From contig NC_091102.1 in NCBI RefSeq assembly GCF_024713975.1, positions 10,855,001 to 10,919,000 of the forward strand: a stretch of 64,000 bases of DNA, written 5' to 3'. Source of the DNA: Paralichthys olivaceus. Lineage: Eukaryota > Chordata > Actinopteri > Pleuronectiformes > Paralichthyidae. This document shows, piece by piece, positions 12,308 to 22,862 of the stretch. The translations under genes were made by a program, and so were the position numbers. The number at the start of each line of letters is the position of its first letter. The stretch's first letter is position 1. The notes beneath the pieces are model-generated. The model saw only the letters and a program-made list of their open reading frames with translations. It searched no databases and was not told the origin of the DNA.

Positions 12308-15300
12308 CTGCCACAAAGACCTGAACTCCCTCTGTTCAATACGCAGGAGCTCACTGAATTCCCGTGTCACTATGGTGGCATGTCGGGGGGTGTTATCCAG
12401 AACAGACTCTCCAAACGCTGTGCCGGTCCCCAGTGTGCATATAATAACAGCATCCTATAACAGAAACAGAGGTAGTTCCCTGCATGGGTCATTGCTTCAT
12501 TACAGGGAAGCATGCAGCCACACAAGAACTATGCAAATGTAATGTCAGTACTCTTCTAAAGATAATGCTTTGTGCTTTACACTTGAGAAACAGTGGTCTA
12601 CTCTCAAAGGGTTAGAGGCAATCACCTGAGCACTTATGGTAGACAGACACATGCACTCCAATCTGCCCTCATATTACTCCAATCAGCCTCCAGACAAACT
12701 GGGGTGCATGAAGTCGTATAGTATTGAAAAATATTCAGCAATGTCCCTCAAACTAAAGTGTTAAATGTTCTTTACAGCCCACGTACACTCCAAACAAGCT
12801 TGGATGTGGATTCCTTTGCATGCGTGATGAATTTCAAGTGAGGCTTTACTGATAAAGTAACTCATCTTCACAGAGAGATGGACAGAGATGTTGTAAATAA
12901 GGCAAAGGGATTTTTTAAATTAAAGATATTTTAAAAAATATGTGAGGATTCCTGGTATGCTGTATGTGACATTCTTATAGGTCTACCTTAATATCCCATG
13001 TATTGTTTTACCATATTTCATTTACAACCAAGGTGTCGTGTGTGATCTTATCAGTCGTACCTGATGACGTGATGTCTCAGAGACTTTAACGTCCAGTGAA
13101 CCAGAGAGGACAGCATACCAGCTGGTGCCAATGTCTCCTTGGCGATACACTGAAAAAATGCAGCACAGTTTGAATAGATCAACCTTTTTTAATGACCTAT
13201 TTTGTTGTTTCAGAGCTCGTGTCTGGACGTACATGTGATGCCTTTCTCCAAACACTCGTAGAATCCACACAGGCAAATCTGCTGCAGCAAACCGGGGTGG
13301 AATCTCTCGAAGGCCTTTGCATATTTCAGACGTGCAAGGATGATATCAACATCTGCTCCAGAGCGCTCTGCTGGTCTGGAGACATACAGAGAAAATGATC
13401 ATTCAAAAGGAACTGCGCTTATAAATGTACATAACGCACCTAAATAGACTGCAGCCCAAGCAGCATAGTTTCATCTCTGTAGGAGGGATGTGACACCAGT
13501 TAATTCCTGCACAGCAGACATATTCTGTTTCATATAAACTCTATATGTTATAATTCAGCCTCACACAGTGGCAGCATCCTGGGCTGCTACAGTCTGATCC
13601 AGTATTCAAGTTTTCATCATCATCATCATCGTCACCATCATCAAATCAAATATAGAACTAGACAATCATGTGTAGGATGTGTTAGACTGTAGTGATGGAT
13701 TATTAAAATGTAGACAGCTTCTACTAGTCTGAAATTTATCATTACAACAACTCTGAGGTGACACGACTGTGGAACAATGACTAGTGTCCTCACACATATG
13801 TTCAATTTGTCCCAATTCTAAAGGGTCTGATGATAGAAATAAAAACTGTATCTCAGTGTTTTGTAGTAAATAAAAACATTTTGACAGATGATTTTAGAGT
13901 TACAGAAATACTTGAAGTTTAATTTAAAAGTAAGTTGTTTCTATTTTTTGGTGCTTTTACAATGACAGAAACAAACTGTAGCAGAAAATGCTGACCCTAT
14001 TCACATCACCTCAGGCGTGTCATCGTGTGCTTTATCCCCGTAACCCTCATGTTTCTTGTGTTACAGCACCACACATTTATTACACTAAATCCAGAAGCTC
14101 TGATGTAACATGTGGGTGGTTTTACAGTAGCATACAAACACTTCTGAATCCATGTTGTCCCTTTAAAAAGTGAAATACAACTGTATTAATAATTTAGAGA
14201 GGGGAAAGAAAGCTTTGCTTCAGCCCTGCAACAATTTCCGGACTCTCTAAAAACAATTCATCGTGCTAATATTTCCGCTCTGTCGTGGTACAATAAAAGT
14301 GTTTGAGCAACATTATCTCCATTCTGTGCACTTCCTGATAAGATGTTATGATCACATGTAACATGGGAGTTGCCCTTGTCTACTCTAAATTGTTTTTGTG
14401 CAGGAAAGGGACAGATTTACTGTCTTATTCCTACAAAGTGTTCTGTGGCAGAGTGAGCACAACAAGACGGAGCAGAGAGATGTGTGGGAGCCTGAGTTTC
14501 AGATATGAAGCCAAGATGTCTATTTGGACACAAGTCAACAACAAAAAAACACCTTAAAAAAAACACTGAAACAAGTGAAAACAGGATGTATTCGGGATGA
14601 GGCAGCTTTTTCAGTATTTATGAAATATAAACAACACAAACCTAATTTGAAAACTACTTTGAAGTTAAAGTCCAGCTGTGAGATGCAGAAGGTTTGTATA
14701 TCTCTGAATCTACTGAGTTCTTTATCGAACTGATTAAAACGGGTCATTGTGTTGTTTTATCTTCTGTAGAAATGCAATTAAGTTCAGTAAGTGACCTTGT
14801 TTTGGCAACATTCACGTTCATCAACCTCTGCAACATTTAATTAAACAGAATCATAAGGTGAACACCCGGGTGGAGCACACAGGCTATTTGCTGGCCTATT
14901 ACTAACCAGAGGATATTACTGTGTAAACATGTCTTGCACACTGCGTCACGTGGCTGTTTATAGATGATGTACTTTGAACCTCTGTTTGTGATGCGCCCCT
15001 CGTTCTGCCCCTTTCATACCGTGTATCTCATCTGAGCTGTGACCAGCCTCTCATTGTGAGTGTAAAGTGTAAAACCTCATTATCTTGAACACAGTATACA
15101 CACATATTGCAGTTTTTTGCGATAAATTGCAGATATTTACATTACAGCTGTGCGACACATCTTTCAGTGGTGATGCAGGTGTTCATAGCTCTTGTCATCA
15201 AAATTAGGTCACATCACTAAAGCGCTTCCTGCTTTAACACAGGACAGGTGTGCATACAGCAGTTCTTTTTTCAGGCCAAGATTTCCACAGTGATTTGTTG

Positions 15301-16312
15301 CTGAATTTAGTCTGAGGGTAAATTGTAAATAAACAGGCCTCTAGACTCCAAAGCATATTCCATGATGATAATGATGAGGCATCCACATGCTATTTATAAC
15401 ATCTTAACAGCTGATTGTCATCAAATATGGTCTTATAATTCTTATGAAACATTCAAATCTGTACAGCACTGCAATCTATTTATTTTCACAACCTCCAAAA
15501 ATCTACACCTCAGAGACAGCATCCACACAAGCTGCAGGGCTGTTCAATGTTGTATTGAACTTTTACACTGTGCACAATGCAGCAAAGAAGTGGCAGCTTG
15601 GTGTATGTATATTATCCAGTCCACAGAATCAGTGCAGCTCATATTCAGCTTATTGCAAAGAGATCATAAGGGAAATGTGTTGACATGTCTTTTAGAAAAT
15701 TATACTCCAGAATAATACTCTTTGTAATTCACACTTTAGATGTAGAGTACTGGGTACAAAATCCAATGACTTTTCAGCTTCATAAACCATCACAGTATTT
15801 GTCCTGGATATTAGCAATAATCAAAATTATAATTTAGTTAGTAAAACCACATATAGGAGTCAAATATGGATGTAGTCAATGCAAATAAACTTTTAACAGC
15901 ACATCAAACCCCATACCTGAAATTTCGTTGTGTCAATGCTGTGATTATTGTCCCCAGAGCTACAGTTTGTGCAAACTAATTTTGATTCAAACCCTCAGCC
16001 AGCAGTAAGGTAATGACAAACAAATGAACTCATAATATAAATGTATAACCTGACACCTGAGGCTTTCATGAATGATTCAATCACTGAGTCTCAATCCCAC
16101 TGGGAAATTAAAACTACAGAGTCGATGTTTTCATTCAGCTTTTGAAGCACGACGCCCAAAATCTGCTGAAAAATTCCCTTCATTCAGTTCATCTGTTATT
16201 ATTTGGGGAAATAAAGACACTGACATCACATTTAAATGAATTACCTCTTATCCAGACAAATAATCCACTCAGCAGATTCCGACGAATGTGAAGAAGTGTG
16301 CGCTGCTACCAT
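12308..16312 (-). CDS. rapgef4: rapgef4 (EPAC2), first four coding exons; 3' part outside window
   Basis: cAMP-activated exchange factor for Rap GTPases. Four exons read on the minus strand: 16312-16245 (start ATG, begins [16 protein letters not shown]), 13375-13233, 13149-13061 and 12454-12308. They join in frame into 149 codons. The product matches the EPAC2 N-terminus: the start MVAAH, then DVDII, a cyclic-nucleotide-binding fold with [20 protein letters not shown], and the phosphate-binding-cassette region [19 protein letters not shown], ending SLWQ. This is the first cNMP domain (CNB-A), which EPAC2 has and EPAC1 lacks. All borders are GT/AG. The DEP, second CNB, REM, RA and CDC25-type GEF domains are not in the window and must lie left of base 1 or in exons I missed. 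The start is chosen because it reproduces the family N-terminus. The a/b paralogue cannot be told from four exons. Confidence 0.95.
13376..16244 (-). other. rapgef4 intron 1
   Basis: A 2.9 kb intron from donor GAG|GTAATTC (minus strand) to acceptor CTCCAG|ACCAGC. It holds a short (ATC)n run near 13615 and otherwise AT-rich DNA. No exon was seen inside it. Confidence 0.75.
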
Positions 16313-16560
16313 CTTGCGATTCTCCTGCTGCTGCAGCTGCTATTGCTTCTGCGGAGGAGGAGGATGAGGATGAGGAGGAGGAGGAGGAGGAGGAGGAGGA
16401 GGAGAGGGCTGGAACACTTCATCTGCCTCCAAACACTCACTCACTCATTCCTCACAGGCAAATAGTCTCTGCTGCTGCTCACCTGTCCAGCATCAGCAGC
16501 ATCTAAATGAGTTAGAGGGGGAGAGCTGTAAAGTAGTGAAGAGTATTTTAATTGAGCATT
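16313..16560 (-). promoter_or_regulatory. rapgef4 5' leader / promoter region
   Basis: Sequence directly upstream of the rapgef4 start on the minus strand. It includes a (GGA)n tract at 16351-16407 (CCT repeats on the gene's own strand), only about 40 bases before the ATG, and GC-rich CTG-containing DNA. No TATA box was placed with confidence. Pyrimidine tracts of this kind are common in TATA-less vertebrate leaders; the exact start of transcription is unknown. Confidence 0.5.
16351..16407. repeat. (GGA)n / (GGAT)n microsatellite
   Basis: GGA triplets with two GGATGA interruptions, in the rapgef4 leader. The plus-strand frame through it (poly-Glu) is an artefact. Confidence 0.95.
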
Positions 16561-16661
16561 TACATTGTATGGTCCCTACTGCAGACAGAGTATTATATAT
16601 ATTTATATACTGTATGTAGAGAGGTAATTTTCACACAATACACACTCAGTTGCCATTGCTT

Positions 16662-16715
16662 CCATTAATGTAATGTTTCTAACAGATAAAACTGTTAGAA
16701 ACATTACATTAATGG
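16662..16715. repeat. Perfect 24-bp inverted repeat with 6-base loop
   Basis: Left arm 16662-16685 begins CCATTAATGTAATG. Right arm 16692-16715 is its exact complement and ends CATTACATTAATGG. The loop is ATAAAA. It may be a decayed MITE end (flank ACACTCAGTTGCCA) or a younger snap-back insertion. Confidence 0.9.
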
Positions 16716-17685
16716 CTGTTAATTTAACTTAATGGTCAATTTACAAGCTGCATTGTGCTGTGATGACATCCACACTACGTGAGTGAGGACAGATTAAATA
16801 TTACAAACACTTTTCATGATCATTTCATGAAGGTATGGACGAATAGGCTCATGATAGCAGTGTGACTTCGATATTATTTGTGAGTATGAATATTTCACTT
16901 TGATGTAGAATTCTCTCCCTTTTAAACAACATAAGTTATAAAACAATAGCAGCGATTTTTAACAGTTCTTCTCAAACATTGGAAACAGCCCACACATTGC
17001 AGCAGCTCGTACCAGCTGATTTCTTTGCTCCGCTTTTGTCCCTACCTAAAACTTTCTCACCCACACAGATCACTGATCTTAAAAACGAGGCTCTGAAGTG
17101 GAATTTGTCCAAACAAATATATTGTTTGTTGATTTTTCTCACTGTAGTATCGCTGTGATTCTGTGAAATATCATATTCAGAGGTATAATTATGGCAGTAA
17201 GATATATTATACTTTCAGATGACACTTCAAACAAGTACCAGAATGGGAAACCAATTAGCAAGGAAATTGGTTAGTGAGTCAAATGAAAGAATGTAGTGTA
17301 ATTATCATTGAAGGATGAATATTGAAATTTTAGATTTGAAGGTGCATGTGTGCACCGATGGCCATAAAGCAACAGTGGCTGCCTGATTTTAGAGCATAGA
17401 GCATAGGACTGACAGAAGGCTTGGTGGTAACATTGAACGTTGCCTAACCCTATTATCATCATGACCTCGAATGAACATAAGCATGCAAGGAGTCAAGAAG
17501 GTAAAAACAAACCTGCACATCATTTCTTCAGTGTCTATAATTAAATGGCTGACAGCAACCGCCTCCATTATATAGGGACTGCTGGCGTGTCTCCTATCAA
17601 AGTGGGAGCTGTTCTATAATGGCCTTGAGAAATTGATGCTTTGTAACAAGAGGCCACATACTGAAAGGGTCATTGGTCTCCCTTA

Positions 17686-17699
17686 GTTGCCGTGGCAAC
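17686..17699. promoter_or_regulatory. Palindromic X-box (RFX-type) motif
   Basis: GTTGCCGTGGCAAC is two perfect half-sites around a GT spacer and fits the RFX consensus GTNRCC(N0-3)RGYAAC. It lies between two divergent promoters, 4.3 kb from the neurabin-like start and 1.4 kb from rapgef4. Binding is inferred from the motif alone. Confidence 0.5.
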
Positions 17700-20600
17700 A
17701 GGGACAGAAGTGCAGAGACTCTGTGGTGCAGCCGCACAAAGCCGTCTGTGCATTCTGTCTGTTCTCATACTTTTTTTGTTGTGGGCTAAGAAGTTATTTT
17801 TCCCATTGTTACATAGTCAGTGAGAAAAGACTGCAGAGTCGAAGAATAAAACACAGACAGACTGTTATGATTGAGATAATTACCCATGTACCGTGTAGGA
17901 CTAGAGGACAGTTTCCACTGTTTACAGATAAGATTCAACCCAAGTAGAATTTTGCCTTTTATTAGAAAGTTTGACTTTAGACCCAAGCAACCGTTTTTTG
18001 ACTAATCACAAAAATAATTGGAATGTTTCAACAAAATTAAAAAGACAATAATCATTTTGCCTATCTGATAATTATTGAAATCATTTGATCATATGTTACA
18101 TATTATTAATAAACTATACACTATACCACATATCATAGATTGAATCATGAATACACAACTATTCAACTATTCATTTTGATTGTTATTCATTCAGTTTTAT
18201 TTTGTTTCATTTGGGGGTGTTAGTAAATGAGACATTTTTGGAGCTATATTTGACAGCATGCACTTCTATCTGACACAAGATGGCAGCATCCTCTTTGTAC
18301 AATGTAATCAGACCAGACATATGGGGTTCAGAGAGAAAAGGCTTTATCTTGGGTATCAAACAATGATTTGGAACTTTATAAAAAGGTCTAAAACATTTAG
18401 GGTTGTTTAGCATCATGTATCACAAAATAATATTGAATGTTTTTGATATAATAACTTTATTAACTGGATCCTGCTTTAAACCAGGATTATATCCTCAAAC
18501 AATTATCTCCATAAAAAAAAAAGTGCTTACACAAGGTGCATGTGCCCAGTCCAGCCCCCCACCCTCGCCTCTGACTTATGTAAATAGTAGAGATGCGAGG
18601 CTTAGCTCAGGCTGGGGCATGCACAACACTAGAACACGCATTCCTGTAATGCTGCATACCACCAAGTCACAGCAGCAACAGCAGACCAACACACAACGTG
18701 TGGAAACATCAACATGCACCGCAGCACTACTTTTCCACAAAACCTTTGTTACTGCTTCACTCAAGCTGGCAGGTCACAAACCACTGCAACATGTTTCAGT
18801 CCCAAACTAAATCACACATAGACGATAATCAGGTTTTAGGTAAATGTGCAAATTACATTATATATACCCTGAAAATGTTTTAAAACCCTGACATATGTGC
18901 AGAAAAACTGTATGGCAGTATTTAAACATCATAGAGTATTTCAGGTCCAGGTGGAGCAGCGGTTCTGTGCACCAGGTTGTGTCTCACAGGAGTGAGTCTC
19001 AAACATCATCTCAAAGATTCCACTGGCCCCTCAGACCAGATGTCTTCATGGGCTCCTGTTTTCATTTGGTGTGTCTTGTTCATTCGATGATGTTTAAAGG
19101 GTTACTAGGGACGACTGGCTTGGTTGCTGTGTGCCATGTTGCTCCCTGGAGAAAGACCACTTACTGTGTATGTACAGTACAGCTCTTTAGACCCGCAGTT
19201 GCTAGGAGAGGATCCAGGAAGCCATGAAATGAAGCATGTGTAAACACACTGACACATGCAAACCCTATGTGCACACATTGCATTATATCAGATGGTGATG
19301 AGCTTTTGCAGAGATGTTATTGCTGAACTGAGCCTTAAAACACTGAATCAAACTTCTCTTCAATTAATTTCTTTTTTGTCAGATAATTTTGAGACTTAAC
19401 ATTTGTTTTCACAATTTTGATTCTTATTCTAGAGAGTTAAGAAAGTTTGGAGTGAAGGAAATTGTTGTTTAAAACTCTGTGATCCGTAATTACACTGTTC
19501 AGACTCACAACCTCATGGCGCCCAAATGTTGGACCTCTGACCAGCATAAAACAAATCAAGACGGAGGAATGAATGGAACCACATAATGTGCAGTGTAAAC
19601 TAACAAGAACTCACATAAACTATGTACGTGTGTGAGCGGTTGTAAAGAAGCCGCATAAAATATATCAAACATATCAGATAACTGTGTCTCAGATGGAATG
19701 TGAGGGCAGATAACTCCAGAGGAAATGCCTGAGGACTGGACCTTTCCCAAGACATCTCTCTGACATCTCTCAAAAATATTAACTCACAACTTTGATTTGA
19801 TGGGAAGTTCCGTCAGAATGTCAAGCTATTTACACCATGTGTTTTTTTAATGACCTTTTGAAGATGAAGTGCAAAAAAAGTGTTGCTCTCTGGGAGAAGA
19901 AAGGAGGGTTGAATATTTCATGTTTAGCACAATTAAAAATGTAGATGGGATTACACTTTAGGCAACCAATTAAAAAAAATGACCACGCCTGGTAAATAGA
20001 TCACCATCTGCTTAAGCCTCTTGGTGCAGTCTAGTTTATATTTATCAATAATTACTGCCCTCTTCTTGCATAATGCTCCTCATACTTAGCTGCATGTAAT
20101 ATATATCGACATGTTTTGAGAACTCATCAAACATAACAACATTCACTCTTAAAGAATGGAAAATATCTTTTAAACATATGTATGTGTGTTATTTAAAATT
20201 TGCATCATCATCATCTTGTAAGAAAGTTCAGGTGATATCCGTACAAGTTGAAGTTGAGTTCACGTATCTCCTTCCACTTGTTCTGGCTCCTGTTTCCTGG
20301 GATTGGATGGTATTTTTGCAATCTAGGTTCTCAGCCACAGAGGAAATCTGACTATGTCTCTCATTCAGAATGTTTGAGGCTGATCTCTGTGAAAACAGAT
20401 GTAATGTGATGGATCACCTTTGAGTTAAATTGCATGAGTGTTGCTGTCAGGGGAAGGAACCTGATTTTACATATGAATAGGAAACAAAAAACAGAAGGTA
20501 TTGCACTGTATTTTGAGAGTTTTAATCCTGATATGTTGAATCTTTTACAGTTCAGTGGAATCGCTCCAACAGATTATGTCGGCATATTTTATAGAAACAA

Positions 20601-21764
20601 GAATGTCTAAAACACCTTGTATAGAAACATCTGAAGTATATAGGATATCTGCTGGTGAACTATTTTTACTCAGGCCATATATAGTACACCCTTAGTAGAT
20701 AAATATGTGAGGGGTTCCTATTATTTAAAGTATTTGTCTTGTCTCTATGTACTACAGAGCTGGAACAAACTCCTAAAGTCAGAAGAGTATGAACTTGACA
20801 AGCTCATGTTGTTGTCATACTTGCACTTATGACTCATTTTTTGTTGAGTGGTTTTAATCCTTTAATTTGTATCTCAATGATTTATGCCAGTTTTTCATAT
20901 AAAATGCTGGCATGCCTTTGTGTATAATATGTAATACAGACAAGCACAACTTGCATTGTCTTGTCACTGGCTGCACTTTTCCAGCACCTAGGTATGTTTT
21001 CAAGAACTATGGGTCCCTTAGGATTGTAGACCTGGGACCATGGGACCTTCCTGCATAGAATCAGTTCTGTTCCACTCAATTTTGATTTGAATGGAGCCCT
21101 GGTGCTTCCCAACTGGTATATTTATATTCCTGAATTCAGTAAAATTTTAGCTTTTTGACTTAATTAACTGTATTTTTTCACCTCATCTGTGCAATAGGCC
21201 TTTTTTACAGGATCATTTTTTTTCCACAATGTGACGGTGAGCCAACATTGCACAGTGCCAATTGCGTGAAATTAAAGAAGCTGAAAGATATTCGGTCATT
21301 GATACATTTATGATCAGACCTTTGCTTGCAGTTTGTCTTTTATGTAAAAAGGCCCATAAATCAAATGATCTGAATCCATTGGCATGCTGTGAACCTGGGG
21401 CTTCACACTTCACTCTCACACTGAGGATCATATTTCAGCCTTGACCAAATCTCTTTTATATAGCTGCAAAATATAGAAGCGTTACGTCATTTAAGTAGAA
21501 ACTGTTGAACCATCAGAAAATCTCCAGAAGATTGCTCTATTGCACTTCCATTTAAATGTGGGACTTTAAAAAAGAGACAGATTGTTTTTACAGTGGTCTA
21601 ATTCAAAGCAGCAGGGACTAGATATAAATCTACAGGGAATCTTTTAATGCTGGTCAATCTTTTATTAGACTCATCTGCCTCCTCAATGTGAGTTTTTCTT
21701 AACAAGGTGAATTATATATTTAAATGAGTGATCATGATGTGTTTATATATATATATATATGTAT

Positions 21765-21960
21765 ATGGAGGAGAAGGTGGAGGTGGTGGAGGACGAGGAG
21801 GAGGAGGAGGTGAAGGTGTTGGGGGAGGAGGAGAAAGTGGAGGAGGTGGAGCAGGAGGAGGTGGCGGAGGAGGAGGAAGTGGAGTTGGAGGAGGTGAAGG
21901 TGGTGGAGGAGGAGGAGAAAGTGAGGGTGGTGGAGGAGGAGGAGGGAATGGAAGTGGTGG
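21765..21960. repeat. Purine-rich GGA minisatellite next to promoter
   Basis: About 200 bases almost free of pyrimidines other than T in GGT, made of GGAGGA, GGTGGAGG and GGGGGAGG variants. It ends just before the GC-rich first exon of the neurabin-like gene. The Gly/Glu-rich and Ser/Thr-rich frames through it are artefacts of the repeat. Confidence 0.9.
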
Positions 21961-21969
21961 GGGGAGGAG

Positions 21970-22289
21970 CGGAGTGGTGGGTTACCGCTCTGGAATGTGT
22001 GCGCGCTCCCGATCGTCTCTCTGTTCTCGTCTGTCGCGCCCGCTCAGCCAGAACTTCTTCGTGAGCGCGCAGCCTCGCGACAGACAGACAGGTCTGGAAG
22101 TGGAGGAGGAGGAGGAGGAGGAGGCAGGACGACGCTGCTGCCGGAGCAGGAGGGGAATGATGGCGGAGAGCGAGCAGAAGTGGCAAGTTTGAGACGGCGA
22201 AGAAAAAGCGGGGACGACATTTGGAGCCTGAACACGATGGAGCGCGAGGGAGGTGAGAGGAGAACTCAGTTGTTGACCTTTGTTCGCTG
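21970..22289 (+). promoter_or_regulatory. 5' noncoding exon and promoter of the neurabin-like gene
   Basis: GC- and CpG-rich block (GCGCGCTCCCGATCG, CTCGCGACAG) ending at a strong donor GCTG|GTGAGT (22290). It joins exon 2 at the acceptor CTCTGTGCAG|ATGACTTCC (22694). The start of transcription is not fixed. Two upstream ATGs lie in it (22157 and 22237). Confidence 0.6.
22157..22192 (+). CDS. Upstream ORF 1 in the neurabin-like leader
   Basis: Eleven-codon frame MMAESEQKWQV followed by TGA, within the predicted 5' noncoding exon. It would be translated only if transcription begins upstream of it. A role in damping main-frame translation is inference. Confidence 0.3.
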   Translation: MMAESEQKWQV

Positions 22290-22693
22290 GTGAGTGTCGG
22301 GCATTTCTAACCGCTCGTACTTGAAGCGCTACAATGAATTGTTGAGAGCGAGGCTGCGGTGTTGAAGTGCTGGCCCAGAGTTAAACTTCGGTTTAACATC
22401 TCCGACGAAGCTTTACCAACCAAACTAACTCTGTTAACTACTTAAACTAAGTGCAGTTGAAGTTGCTAGCTAGTTGAAGGGTTAACAGTGGTTAGCTAAT
22501 GCACGAAGTCCGATAACAATCGAACTGCATACAAACGACTGCCCACGCTAGAGTTACTTTTAAGCTAGCATTACTTTTTGTTTCCATGCGAATTTTGATT
22601 TGATTGCCACTTTTTAATGCCTGCTTTATGTATAGTATATATATATGTTAGGTCTCTGTATTAACAGACTTTTCCCTGTGTTTCTCTGTGCAG
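22290..22693 (+). other. Intron 1 (leader intron) of the neurabin-like gene
   Basis: Runs from donor GTGAGTGTCGGG to acceptor TTTCTCTGTGCAG, within the 5' untranslated region. It holds only GCTAGC/TTAACT-rich text and a short TA repeat; nothing functional was recognised. Confidence 0.6.
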
Positions 22694-22751
22694 ATGACTT
22701 CCCTGTGACTGTGTAGTTGAGACAACAGGGCTACACAGCAGCCCCCCCACC

Positions 22752-22769
22752 ATGGCACCGCATGCGTAA
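22752..22769 (+). CDS. Five-codon upstream ORF (MAPHA) with strong start context
   Basis: ATG GCA CCG CAT GCG TAA lies in exon 2, 93 bases before the main start. Its context CCCACCATGG is close to the optimal vertebrate start context and better than that of the main start (AACGAAAATGATC). A third upstream frame starts at 22237 and crosses the exon 1/2 junction to a TGA. Confidence 0.45.
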   Translation: MAPHA

Positions 22770-22862
22770 AAGTGGAAGGATAGAAGTTCACCAGCAACCC
22801 ACTACAGTCTCTCCCCAATCCCCTGCTTTTCTGATTGTGGCTACAGAAACAAACAAACGAAA

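Larger units (their letters stand above)
16561..21960. other. Intergenic region between divergent rapgef4 and neurabin-like promoters
   Basis: About 5.4 kb, AT-rich, with no recognisable exon. It contains a perfect 24-bp inverted repeat (16662-16715), an RFX-type X-box (17686-17699) and a 200-bp purine-rich tract (21765-21960) near its right end. All open frames here are short and lack splice or codon support. Confidence 0.7.

Noticed and set aside
21728-22192. 154-residue Gly/Glu-rich plus-strand frame and its Ser/Thr-rich antisense partner
   Set aside because: Produced entirely by the GGA repeat and the adjoining leader; no homologue and no splice logic.
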